This document shows positions 21,801 to 32,885 of a stretch of DNA of 64,000 bases, piece after piece; position 1 is the stretch's first letter; each line of letters begins with the position of its first letter. The notes under the pieces were generated by a model. The model did no database searches and was not told where the DNA came from. It saw nothing but the letters and a program-made list of their open reading frames with translations. The translations under genes and the position numbers were made by a program. Source of the stretch: Sebastes aleutianus (lineage: Eukaryota; Chordata; Actinopteri; Perciformes; Sebastidae); assembly GCA_916700875.1 (NCBI GenBank), contig CAKAKS010000062.1:4241373-4305372 (forward strand), given 5' to 3'.

Positions 21801-23164
21801 TGTGCACATATGTATAAATACAGTACCAGCATGCATTATGCACCAGTCATTTCCCGCCCTGCTGTTCTGCTCTGTACTGTAAAGGTTTGTCCTCTTCTTT
21901 CAGCACGAGTCGCTTTCTGATGCCCATTCTGCAAGAGAACTTCCCCTTTGTACAGAAATCCTCCAGAACCCTGGTGAGAGACGGCTGAACTGTGCCTCAC
22001 TTCATACACCACTGACAGCACTGATCAGCACGCTCAGAACTGTACTTTACTCGCCACAAAAGCATCCTTTTCATTATGAAAAATATTTTGTCGCTCCGAC
22101 CTGATACACATTATACATACATGTACTGTATATTGTAACATATTGTGTACAACATTGTCTCGTACTCCTCTGTCTCTATCTGAACACATATCGGACATAG
22201 GCGGGGTCTAGAAAAAGTACAGAACAGTAAATTCTGATCTGCATCATTAAAGGAATATTCACTTCCCAAAATGACCATTTGTATATCCGTTACTCGCCGC
22301 GTGTTACCTTGAATTCTTGAAGAGAAGTTTTGTTTTTCTCGCATGCGTCCACGGTGAACGAAGAATCCAAAAAACTGAGAAATGTCTTGATGAATTTCAG
22401 TAAGTGGGTGCCGTGTTTAACAACAGCAAAACTATATCAAAACATCCGTTTACAAACTCTCAGACTATAATCCCAAACACATGCACCTTTGCTAAAACCT
22501 GACTATTAAAACACTTCCGAGCGTTTTCATGAAGATGCATGTGTCAGGGAAGTAGCGAGCGTACGACTGGATAAGTTGAGACTTGGATCATACTGCACAA
22601 GTTGTGTTAGAGTTTGTAATTCATCAAGACTCCCGTTTTTTGGATTCTTCGTTCACCATGGAGGCATGTGAGAAAAACTAAGTTTTCTTCACGAATTCGA
22701 GGTAACACGCCGTGAATAATTGATAAAGTATTAGTTTGACACAGTAGTGTTCTGTTGATTGATCGTTTGTTGCTCTCTGCAGGAATGTTACGTCCACAAC
22801 CTCCTGAGGGTGACCACGTACATACCGTCAATTCGACGAGACGTACTGGAGGTGATCATCGGAAGGATGCTCAAACTGGATGTAAGTGGTTCAACTCCAA
22901 ATAGAAGGGTTATATTCAACAGACTCTGTGGAAGGTGGATATGGTCTCTGGAGGCAGGAAACCCCCAGTGGCACTGTTTGTCTTCAGTGAGGTTGTCACT
23001 GAGCTTTAGCTATTTGTATTTGTAGCAGAAAGATGTGTAAGAGGCCTTCCTGTTGTGCCAAATTGCTCCTGAAGGCTTAGCCATTGGTGTGCGAATGAGT
23101 ATTCAGATTAGATCCTGATGGGCAGGTTAACACCTTGCATGGCAGCCTCTGCCATCAGTGTATG

Positions 23165-23200
<36 letters not shown>

Positions 23201-23349
23201 GGTGAATGCCGACATGTAGCGTAAAGCGCTTTGAGTGGTCGGAAGACTAGAAAGGAGCTATCAAAATACAAATCCATTTACCGTTTACCATACATGATGT
23301 CCTCCACTGGAAGATAGTGCAGTTTGTGTGTCTCCTCCTGTCTGTAACA

Positions 23350-23415
<66 letters not shown>

Positions 23416-26400
23416 TATATTTCAGGTGAGTGCATCCCGGTCAGACATTGAAGAGGCAGAGGAGAACGCAGTGCGGAACCAGCGGGCAGAGGAGCGCAGT
23501 GAGGAAGGACTCTTTGACATGGTAACAACCAGCACTGGTTTGATGGTTCCTCTGGGTTGCAAGAAAGTAAATCACATCAACATATCACAATAGATAACGA
23601 GAAGTGGACCAGGGTGTGTTGTCTTTGTACAGTTTGTTAAAATGAACCCTGATTGCTTTCTGAATTTGTTCAAAAAAAGAATCCATCCTTTATTCCTCCT
23701 TCCTTGACAGCCTCTTTGTGTGTGTGTATGTGTGTGTATGTCAGGATGAAGACATGTCTGCAGATCAGCCCTCCAGGCCGGCTGTGATGGCCCACCCGGT
23801 GGCTGATAGGCTGGACACTCTCATGGCTGTACTGATGGCTTATATCAAGGACGTCTGCCATGTCAACGGTAGCTGAATAACACAGCTTTCACAGAGTTGA
23901 GCCCATATTTCCATTAACAGGACTGATCAATAACAGGAAGGGTTTAGGAAGGCTCTGACTGAGTGAAATATATTTGAAAGAATATTTTTTTGAATCCAAA
24001 AAAATGTAAAATGTACTTTTTTGTGCTTGGAAGATTTTGCATCCTTGTGTAGTGAATGTTTTTTTGGCTGTTAGTGTGTCATCCTCTTCCTCTGTTTTCT
24101 CTCTCTCAGGCTCTTTTCACGTGGAAAGGACTAAGGATCTGTACAGAGAGTTGTTGAGTGTGTTTGACAAGCTCATTCTGCCAACACATGCCTCCTGCCA
24201 CGTCCAGTACACACTCTTCTACCTCTGCAGCTTCAGAGTGGTCAGTGCTTCCCACACTGTGCATGAGTCTATGTGTAACGATGATAGGGAAAAAGCAGTA
24301 TGTAGCATTTTACCTTCAGTAAAATTCTGTATACAGCTTGTTCCAGTGCCCCCAGTGGCTTTTTAAAAAAAAAAAACATGTGTCCTTTGCTTTCATTTGA
24401 GAAAAAAAAATCAAAAGCCAAAATTTAGAAATGATAATTGTAAAGTGTGAAAATGATTTGTGGTAAGTGGATATGTCAGTCAGTATGTCGATGGAGAACT
24501 TCACTTTTCATACAGCCAGTCACATGACACACAACTAATTAGCATACAGCAGTAACCGTCATCATTCAGTGGCTGACGGTGACATTTATAATTCAAAATA
24601 GTTCTTGAGCTATACAATACAAAATGTGTAAACACTCAAACATTCACTGTATGTTACAATTACCCACAATCAAGTGTTAACTGACCAAACTGACTAAATC
24701 CCCTCTGCTGCTTGTCCTGTACACTTTTAGAAAATGGATTATTTTTTTCTCATGAAGACCAGGTCTACTTGACTTATTTCATCTACTCTGATGCTCCTTT
24801 ATGAGATGAGGCCTATCTGGACTCCTGTATGTACTGTACTCTCTGTGTCCCCAGGCCTTGGCCGAGGCCCTCCTGGATCACCTGTGGAAGATCCTGCAGA
24901 GTCCCGCTCAGCCCGCTGTCCTCCGCCAGGCCGCCGCCGGGTACCTGGGGAGCTTCCTGGCCCGAGCCAAGTTCATCCCCGTGCTGTGAGTTCATTTAAA
25001 GAACACAGAAAGCCAAAGCGAGCAGCTTACTCCTCTGTAACCAATGTTCTAATCCAGTGTCCTCTCCCCCTCTGTGGTCAGCACCGTGCGGGCCTGTCTG
25101 GACCTGCTGCTCTCCTGGATCCATCGCTACATCGACAGCCAGGACAACAGCGGCAGACAAGCCTGCTGCGACATCAGCCTGCACGGACCATTCTACACCG
25201 CCTGCCAGGCCGTCTTCTACACACTCATCTTCAGACACAGAGCCATGCTGGAGGGCAACATGAAGAAAGGTACACACACCTGTGATTTCACTCCGCCTCA
25301 TCTGCTGCTCGTCTGAATGTCTGCGTTTCATACAGTTCTGACATCACGGATGGTTCTTAAAATGTGTCAAACCACACAGACCAACCAAACAACCAATCCA
25401 AGCTCATCAGTGTAGGAAATTGGCTTCTAAAATACAAGATTTCTACACTTTAACCCTCTGAGACCCACGCAGACCCATATTTTTTGTCATTTTTAGGTGG
25501 GTACAGGGGGTCTTTAGGGGGAGATAGCAGATCAACACTAGATGTCACATAGAAGTGGTGTACATCATCTGAAAGCTGAGAACCTGAAGATTAATTTGAA
25601 ATGCACTGTGTGTCAAATTGTTCTAAAATATCAGAAATAAACACTAATTAATTAATGAATTAAAATAAATAGTGAAAGTATACAAGGGCTTAGAACATTA
25701 TGATCAGCAATTTTTGGGTTGATACCGTTTGTTACAAAGATTTGTTGTTAATTTAACCATTTCTACCACTTAACATTTGATAAAAATTATCACAAACAAC
25801 CACATTAAGATACCAAGAACCTTGATGAACACCATAGAAAAAGCCATGCTGTGATTTGGTATCAAAAACTTTTGACATTTGGAGATTTCTGCAAGAATTG
25901 CATTGTTTTCGGAAATTGGATGGCGAGCACTTCTGTTGTGTAAACTGCTCAGAAACCCCCTTATTGTCAATCTAGCTAGGAAAGCCATCCATCCTCTGAA
26001 TGCTCTAGGTCTCTAGTTTGTGGCTGTAAAGTTTCATGAGGCTGTGATTATCCTAGAGGTCACCACAGGTCATTTTATACAGTGAGGTCAAGTTTAAAAA
26101 AAATGGTCTCACTACAATGAAATGGCTCCTATGGAGACTAACATCATCACACATGAATACAGTTGGGCTCATTGGATCCACAAGAGTCTCAGCTTTACGG
26201 TGATACCCAATTTATGTAATTCCAAGACTGTTTAGGGACCCCAGTATGCAGAAATATACAAATACACCATTAGAATAGACTCGTGGGTACCCATAGAACC
26301 CATTTTCATTCACATATCTTGAGGTCAGAGGTCAAGGGAACCCTTTGACAATGGCCATGACTTTTTTTCCTCGCCAGAATTTAGCCTAAATTTGGAGTGT

Positions 26401-29400
26401 TATTTAGCGTCCTTCCTGACAAGCTAGTATGACATTTTGGTATTTTTGGTACCAATGGATTCCTTAGGTTTTCCAGTTTTGTGTAATATATGTATCTTCA
26501 CTCTAGCTCTAAAACTAAACCTGCTACAGCCTCTGAAAGACAGTAAAACCGGTAGGGTCTCAGGGGGAATAGGATAGGATAATAGGATTTAACAAAATCA
26601 CAAACTGCTGAAAAACCCATTCACACCAGGGATTTAGGATTAAGTGCAAGCGAGACATATTAGTGAGTGTTACATGATTTATCAAGTGAACTGATGATAC
26701 ATTCTGATTCTCAAATAGAAGCACAACAGAGTAGAAAATAATATTTGATTCAGGTGCTTTTGCTTGTTCAATATCACAAATTTAATGAAAATCAAGCCAT
26801 TAAATCTAGTGTATACATTTTCAAAAATAACCTCAAGTAACAGTCATGTGATATTTTCAAATAGCCAACTTTGCCAGCCAACAGCCCAAAATAAAATAAA
26901 AAAAAAACATGGCAGCAAATCTACATTAAATAATGATATCAGAGCATGTCGTTTTGTAACAAGCAATAACCAGATGTCCCTCTTTGTGTTTGTGTGACAG
27001 GTCTGGAGTACCTGCAGAGTCTGAACCTGGAGCGGGTGGTGATGTGTCAGCTGAACCCCCTCAAAGTGTGCCTGCCTTCAGTCACCAGCATGTTTGCTGC
27101 CATCACCAGGTACACACCCTGTCCCTGCTCTGTCATGGGCTCCAGTCATCCATGCTGACATGCACCATGCTGGGTGGGTTTAATTCTAATAGTAATTACC
27201 GGCTTCCGTCCTGTAAATGCATTTAGATTAACAACCAGCTGGTTGTTATTTTTCTGAACGTTCGGATATCTTCTTCTCTCCTCAAATGTTTTCAGAAACA
27301 TCTTGTAGTGTACTGTTTAGCTGTAAAATGAGAAAGTTTGTGACCCGGCAGCCATGTTGAAAACAGTCGTGCCAAAACTAAGCATCGCCCACCGGCTGGA
27401 GCAAACTTTCTCATTTTACAGATAAACAGTACACTACAAGATGTTTCTGGAAACATTTGAGGAGAGAAATAGGCATTAACGTAACAGAATATTGATTCAT
27501 ATTTGATCAGCGCTGCCTAGTTTGATCGTTAGGTCGGAGTTCACGAGCTTTGCGAGCAGTGATTGACAGCTGCTTGAGAGACTGCCTGCCTCTGTTTTCC
27601 TTTGGCACTGTGAAATCTTGCAAATCCATAATCATGGAAATCCCACTTGAATGCTCATGCAAACAAAGGCAGGCATATTAAAGCGTTTAACTTATAACAG
27701 GCATCAGTTCACACAGTGAAAGGGAGATGATTATTCATTGAATAAAACATCACAGCTCTACCTCAACATGCCCCCACAGTCAATAATTCAAGTGCTGTTG
27801 GAGGTAGGAGATATATCCAATATACTCAATGTATTGCGGCTTGTTCTACGTGGGCTGTAGTAAATGACTTTCGCCAACATCACTCACTCACTCCCTCACT
27901 CACTCACTCATCTCATCTTCAAACTCTTATCCGGGGTCGGGTCGCGGGGGCAACAGCTCCAGCAGGGGATCCCAAACTTCCCTTTCCCGGGCCACATTAA
28001 CCAGCTCTGACTGGGGGATCCCGAGACGTTCCCAGGCCAGTGTGGAGATATAATCTATTGAGATATTATCTATAAGCCATATTACCCAGCCCTAGTTGGA
28101 AGTTCCCCTCCCTGGTTTCATTCACAGCAGCCGTTGTATTTGTGTGTTTTCAGGACGTATCAGGTGGTGTTCTGCTACACCATCATAGAGAGGAACAATC
28201 GCCTCGTGCTGCCGGTTGTCCGCAGCTCTGCAGGAGGAGACAGTGTGAGCACCAACACCAACCCTCTGGACAGCTTCTTCCCCTTCGACCCCTACCTGCT
28301 CAAGAGGTACACTCGCTGACTATTCTCTGTGATGAAATGGTTTTGGGGTGAATCGCTAACACTTATCTTTCTGTCCTCTGACCCAGTTTTGACCCAGTGG
28401 TGTTACATTTCAAACTACGTTTTAATGGCTTCAGTGGGAAGCTGAGTAGACGGCTAAGCATTCAGCCTTCACCTTAACCTCTTCCAAAGAAATACAAATG
28501 TATTGGAAACTGTTGAAAGAAATCTTTAAAGGGATAATCTCATCCGTGACATTAAAATCCAGGTAAAGCAAACAAAAAAAAAATGTGTTGAGTTTGTGAC
28601 ACCACAGGAAAATGTGTTATTAACCATCCAGCCAAATTTGAAACATTACAAATATTGCCAAGTATATAGAATTAGTAGGGCTGTCAGTCGATTAAGATAG
28701 TTAATCGCGTTTAATCGCATATTTTTTTATCTGTTCAAAATGTACCTTAAAGGGAGATTTGTCAAGTATTTAATACTCTTATCAACATGGGAGTGGGCAA
28801 ATATGTTGCTTTATGCAAATGTTTGTATATATTTATTATTGGAAATCAATTAACAACACAAAACAATGACAGATATTGTCCAGAATCCCTCACAATATGT
28901 TCGGTCAGTAGGGCTGTACTGAATGTCATTTTTTTTGCTGCAAATGTCTGTCATCATTTTTTATGTCATCACCCTAAAAATGAGAAAAACATGATTTTTT
29001 TGTTATGATATGATATTGTGGTTTATATAAATGTAGTTTATGGTGCCACTAGACCGCCCCTTTAATACAGTGCTCTGTTTTTGTGTTTTTTGACCGCAGT
29101 GAAAATGTTGTTTTTGAAAGAATGAACGCCAACAAATATGGATTGAAGCAGAATATTTTGTTAGATAAAGCCATGTTGGGAATTTTGGAAATTATTACAT
29201 CTATCTTTTTTTTTAATTCTCTTTAAGAATCAGAAATAGCTTGTGTCACTGACACCTGTCGCCGTTAAGTCAACGACAGTCAGCGTCCCGTTGCTCGCAC
29301 CACCGACACACACATGATCGAACGTGATTGACAGGCATCGTGTATTTTACTTTACCCGGACTTTAACGTTCATTCTTAAGTACTCCGTGTTCCACGATAC

Positions 29401-31426
29401 CCGGATCATATGGTGTGATTGTAATTCCTCCGCGCCGACGACGACCGTCGTGGCCGGAGGCATTACGTTTTCAGGTTGTCTGTCCGTCCATCCGTCTGTT
29501 CCATTCTTGTGAATACGATATCTCAGGAACGCCTGGAGGAAATAAATTTGGCACAAACGTCCACTTGGACTCAAAGATGAACCGATTAGATTTTGGTGGT
29601 GAAAGGTCAAAGGTCACTGTGACCTCACAAAACACGCTTTTGGCCGTAACGCAAGAATTCCTATGCTAATAGGAATTGTGACAATTTCACGCAAATGTCT
29701 AACAGGATAAAATGATGACATTTTGAACAGACATGGATGTAAACTGCAACCTGACTGGTTGGCGGAGGCGTACAACCGTGAGGCGGACATTTTTAGTTTT
29801 GTTGCTAACTTGTGCAATGTTCATAAATGATAGCTCCTAGAAGACAGTGTGTCCTGTAGGAAACAGGAGGTGTTGGACTCCAGCTAGCACGTCTGGACAA
29901 GGAAACTCAAACTGCACGAACAAAGATCTCAAAGATGTGTGTGTGTTTGTGTGCAGGTCTAGTCAGCTGATTGAGCCACTGTACCAGGTCTGGGAGGAAC
30001 TATCAGACACAGAGCTGCTTCCCACCAAAACACGACAACAGGTGATTACTATTTACTATTGCTCTGCCATAAAGTTGTTTTTTTTTTTTTTTTTTTTAAG
30101 TATTAGGGACTACTAACCATTATTTTTTATTATCGATTATTTTCTTGTTTAATCATTTTGTCCATAAAATGTCAGAAATAGTAAAAACCCATTACTGTTT
30201 CACTTGTTTTGTTCGACCAACAGTCCAAATCCCAAAGACATATACTGAATTAAACAACTGTATAAAGCAGAGAAACACACGGGAGAAGCTGGAACTACAG
30301 AATGATGATGTCTTTTCTGTGGGCAAAATTACATATGATTATGATTAATTGATTATAAAAAATAGTTGTTGATTTAAAGCTAGGGTTGGTAATCTTCTTC
30401 AAAAACATTTTTTGTGATATTAGTTGAAATTCTCATTACATCCCGACAATAAATCAAATGCTCTGACACAAAAAAATAAAAAAATGTGGTATCTGTGACT
30501 GTCGCAGGACGGTAATAACCCCGTCCAATCAGGTCATTCGGCCCAAATGTTATGATTGGATGGGCTACCTGCGTGTCTACCTGCGTGCACTTTGCCCGTG
30601 CACTCATTGCGCGTCACCGGAGACTTCCGCAAGCTGCTTATGGGGAGTGTCTTTGGAGGGAGGCCTGGAGGGTCGGACCGTCAGTGTTGCCGACTTGGCG
30701 ACTTTCTCTCTAGATTTAGGGACTTTTGGAGCTGGTGCTGCTACTTTCATTGGAAAAGAGTTGGCAACACCGGGTTGGGTGTTTTGTTCGGATCATTTTT
30801 AAAGTCTAGCGTACTCTTGCTAGTTTCTCAAGATTACCAACCCTATCTTTAATTTGATCATTTTTAATGAATTAATCGACTAATCGTTTCAGCACTTACA
30901 TTAATCATCAGTATCAAAGCAGTAGAGGTTGAAAAATCCTGGCTTTTAGTCTGTAATATAGGTTGACGCTTAAAAAAACACAGGATCTTACACTTCCCAT
31001 AATGCAACTGCTTAGTGTCTGGTCTTTCCAAAACTCCACAACATGGTATTTGTAGTCTGCAAGCTCAAGCTGACAAAGCTCCTCCAGAGCCACTGAAGAC
31101 ATTAGACAGCTGTTTTCCTACTCCCTGTGACATGGACATATAGGATTGGTGTAAAACTGGTTGAGTGTGCCTTTAGGTCCCCTTTCACAGTGCTGAGATT
31201 AAGTAAACATATGTGATGATGTAAGAAAAAATACATGGTGATATTAACTGTGGTTGTGTTGCTTGGTTTGTCTTGTCAGGGCTCGAGGGAGGACGAGGAC
31301 GACTTCCTGTGCGGGGAGACGGCCCAGATCGAGTGCATCGTGGGAATGACACCCAGCTCCTACGACTCCAACCTCCGCAGCCCGAGCAGCATAGGTTCAC
31401 CCCCCATGGCCTTCCAAAGACCCTGA
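18848..31426 (+). CDS. rrn3: RNA polymerase I transcription initiation factor RRN3 (TIF-IA), complete, 17 coding exons
   Basis: Exons: 18848-18943, 19465-19521, 20342-20431, 20636-20765, 21017-21076, 21174-21237, 21904-21973, 22783-22881, 23426-23521, 23745-23868, 24110-24240, 24855-24985, 25082-25269, 27001-27109, 28154-28306, 29957-30041, 31280-31426. All joints are GT..AG and in phase, giving 609 residues (human about 650). RRN3 is a HEAT-repeat protein that binds RNA polymerase I and bridges it to the promoter factor SL1, coupling rRNA synthesis to growth signals in the nucleolus. Landmarks: LNSPPVKTVRFG (9-20), the acidic patch SDSDDEDE (137-144), the conserved helical core (IPSIRRDVLEVIIGRML, exon 8; FYLCSF, exon 11; CQAVFYTLIFRHR, exon 13; PFDPYLLKR, exon 15), and the C-terminal RSPSSIGSPP (594-603) with two Ser-Pro sites, the first equivalent to the human ERK site. 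The start is the first ATG and precedes the conserved N-terminus. The introns carry a SINE, MITEs and LINE pieces. Confidence 0.97.
19005..19292 (+). repeat. tRNA-derived SINE in rrn3 intron 1
   Basis: The head has an A-box-like GTGGTGACCTAAAGG (19012-19026) and a B box GGTTCAATACC (19060-19070), the internal RNA polymerase III promoter. A tRNA-unrelated body with GCCCTTGAGCAAGGCAC follows, and an A-rich tail ends at 19292. It lies in the sense orientation of rrn3. Confidence 0.8.
19594..20000 (-). mobile_element. Partial TTAA-type MITE (same family as 36835-37500)
   Basis: The segment starts TTAAAGCTTCAGTAGGCAG and continues as the inverted complement of the right part of the 37-kb copy (ATTCCATAATAACCTTTCAG, CCTATTGGCTGTGCTCCAAC, AACAGTACACTACAAGATG). 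The far end is replaced by the GATATC-rich block at about 20030. Confidence 0.75.
20036..20255. repeat. GATATC-rich repeat block in rrn3 intron 2
   Basis: Six GATATC palindromes at 20040, 20082, 20104, 20125, 20202 and 20245, each within TNGATATCTGAAAT-like or inverted sequence. It resembles a degenerate tandem or MITE; no coding content. Confidence 0.7.
21325..21640. repeat. L2-like tail plus simple AATAATA-rich tract in rrn3 intron 6
   Basis: TTCAATTCAATTTATTTTCAT, then AATCATAACAGAAGTTATC, is the same tail seen at 56313-56400. It is followed by AGAGACAG repeats and a long degenerate ATA/AATA-rich tract. Confidence 0.6.
22245..22725. mobile_element. MITE with long inverted repeats in rrn3 intron 7
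   Basis: The left arm (about 22280-22385: CGCGTGTTACCTTGAATTC, TTTTTCTCGCATGCGTCCA, GTGAACGAAGAATCCAAAAA) is repeated in inverse at about 22612-22715 (TTTTTTGGATTCTTCGTTCAC, GGCATGTGAGAAAAAC, GAATTCGAGGTAACACG). The arms are about 100 bp with a 230-bp loop, a foldback element. A related fragment lies at 16905-16990. Confidence 0.75.
23035..23285 (-). repeat. Interspersed repeat with internal (TG)n, rrn3 intron 8
   Basis: The sequence GCAGCCTCTGCCATCAGTGT, (TG)n at 23169-23195, GTGAATGGGTGAATG and GTAAAGCGCTTTGAG is the inverse of 41015-41200, which starts GGTAAATGGACTGTATTTA. The two copies define a dispersed family. Confidence 0.7.
23355..23414. repeat. (TG)30 microsatellite abutting the rrn3 exon 9 acceptor
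   Basis: Thirty uninterrupted TG units end 11 bases before the exon 9 start at 23426 (GTATATTTCAG between). The tract takes the place of a normal polypyrimidine tract. Confidence 0.95.
25451..26575. mobile_element. Possible DNA transposon remnant in rrn3 intron 13
   Basis: The left edge ACCCTCTGAGACCC at about 25453 is mirrored by GGGTCTCAGGGGG at about 26557-26569. This suggests terminal inverted repeats round 1.1 kb of non-coding sequence. Inside, 26285-26535 is a copy of the repeat also found near 47390 and 51880-52330 (GACTCGTGGGTACCCATAGA, GGTACCAATGGATTCCTTAG). Confidence 0.55.
27272..27610. repeat. Head-to-head pair of MITE fragments in rrn3 intron 14
   Basis: 27280-27350 carries CAAATGTTTTCAGAAACATC..ATGAGAAAGTTTGTGACC in one orientation. 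27403-27560 carries AACTTTCTCATTTTACAG..ACATTTGAGGAGAGAAATAG in the opposite one. Both belong to the family of the 36835-37500 element, so they form an inverted pair separated by only about 50 bases. Confidence 0.75.
27875..28052 (-). mobile_element. 5'-truncated LINE 3' end (same family as the 60.6-kb copy)
   Basis: On the minus strand this matches 61520-61670 almost base for base: CACACTGGCCTGGGAACG, GGGATCCCCCAGTCAGAG, GTTGCCCCCGCGACCCGACC. It ends in (GAGT)n (plus strand ACTCACTCACTC, 27888-27911). Only about 160 bp of the element are present. Confidence 0.9.
28675..29060. repeat. Interspersed repeat, rrn3 intron 15
   Basis: Starts AGGGCTGTCAGTCGATTAAG and contains GTACCTTAAAGGGAGATTTG and CAACACAAAACAATGACA. 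Both recur at 47148-47285, and the first also at 51705-51725. A dispersed non-coding family. Confidence 0.75.
29410..29795. repeat. Interspersed repeat, rrn3 intron 15
   Basis: Contains GGTCAAAGGTCACTGTGACC, TAACAGGATAAAATGATGAC and GGAGGCGTACAACCGTGAGG. The inverse of the same sequence occurs at 35753-35970 and 54205-54505, so this is a third family common to intronic and intergenic DNA here. Confidence 0.8.
30374..30852. mobile_element. TTAA-flanked MITE in rrn3 intron 16
   Basis: TTAAAGCTAGGGTTGGTAAT at the left is mirrored by ATTACCAACCCTATCTTTAA at the right: 23-bp terminal inverted repeats with one mismatch, ending in TTAA on both sides. The interior of about 430 bp is non-coding. TTAA duplication is typical of piggyBac-superfamily transposition. 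Confidence 0.85.
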
Positions 31427-31947
31427 TGCTGCACATTACAAGCAGTTTATAAGTATCCAACAACAAACTGAAGAACACGTGAAGCCAGTCACACTTGAAG
31501 AGATGTGACTGATCTCGATTCATACAAGAACGCTCATCTGGGGAATTATAGGTCTACACAGTCTGAGTCAAACTTTTTACACTTTTTACTTTTATGATTT
31601 GTCACAGTTCAGGCCATGTCGGCACGTGCAAAATCTCCAATGAAAGCAACAGTATCACTGAGAGAGCCCCAAACTCCTGATGATCAGAGAGTGAGCAAAT
31701 ACTGTGACGAGGTATCTTAAGATTGAAATGAACTCTACATGGAACTGTTTAGGGGTCCTCGGCGTTTTGTCTGCTTGTTCTGTATGGGAGAAAATTCAAC
31801 TCAGATTGAATAGAGTTTGAGAAGCTAGAATATTGTGTGGGCAGTAAACTATTATATTGTTTATATTGTTGTAAGGCTGTTGTATTTGTTTATCTATGAA
31901 ACCGCTGCTGGGCTCATCACAAAGCTCAACAGGAAACTGGAGACGGT

Positions 31948-31983
<36 letters not shown>

Positions 31984-32002
31984 CCACTAATGATAGTAAT
32001 GC

Positions 32003-32008
32003 AATAAA
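32003..32008 (+). terminator. rrn3 polyadenylation signal (candidate)
   Basis: First canonical AATAAA downstream of the rrn3 stop, 577 bases after it, just past a (CA)16 tract. Confidence 0.5.
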
Positions 32009-32504
32009 GCTCATTAAACAAGCTTCAAAACAAAAGGAGCTGCCGCAATCAGCAAAGAGAGAGAAAGAGAGAAGGTCCAGCTCATCTCAGCACGGAGACA
32101 GTGGAGGGTGCAGATGGTGTTGATGGGACGGTTACCAAATCTAAAAATCCCCCCAAAAACTGCTCATTTTACAGTTTATCACAACACACATCACAACCTG
32201 TTGCTGGTTGCTATTAGAAGAGTAAAACAGCTGAATCCAGAGTTATTCTCCTTCCTCCGTTCTTGTGATCGAGCCCCAGACCGAGGGCTTAAAGGAAACG
32301 CTAGAGTTCTTGCTCTATAGAGAGGCGAAGTACCACCCCTTCCGGTGGACCACCATGGAACCCTTTCTTCAGAAAAAATATGAACGGTAGTCAACGGAGA
32401 GAGATATATTCTTGAGCCCGTTTGAATTGCGCCATGAATCACACATGTTTGTATAATATCATTTTTCATGTCAAGAAAGTCTTGACATGAATCGTTACAC
32501 CCCT

Positions 32505-32885
32505 AATACTATACTATTTTTTTCATGGACATTTTCGACATACTATGAGATGACTTTTTTTTTTCAACATACTATATGATTTTTTCGATATTTTATAATA
32601 TGACCCTTTTTCATGAACATTTTCGACATATTATACTATAGATTTTTTTCATGACATTTTTCAACATATATTATGACTTTGTTTCGACATACTATACTAT
32701 GACTTTATTCAAAATACTATGACTTTTTTCGACAAATTATATGACCTTTTTTTTATGACATTTTTTCGACATACCATACTATGACTTTTTCCATCAGTTT
32801 TCAACAAATTATACTATGACTTTTTTCGACATTCTATGATTTTTTTCATGAACATTTTCGACATACTATACTATGTGTGGTCTGA
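32505..32885. repeat. Degenerate AT-rich tandem array
   Basis: Variants of TTTTTTCGACATACTATACT and TTTTTTCATGAACATTTTCG alternate at a spacing of roughly 30-55 bases. Low-complexity satellite-like DNA just after the rrn3 3' end. Confidence 0.8.

Noticed and set aside
23247..23593. Frames made of Thr-His or Cys-Val repeats
   Set aside because: Translations of the TG/CA microsatellite next to rrn3 exon 9.
24996..25331. 111-codon minus-strand frame
   Set aside because: Shadow of rrn3 exon 13 on the opposite strand.
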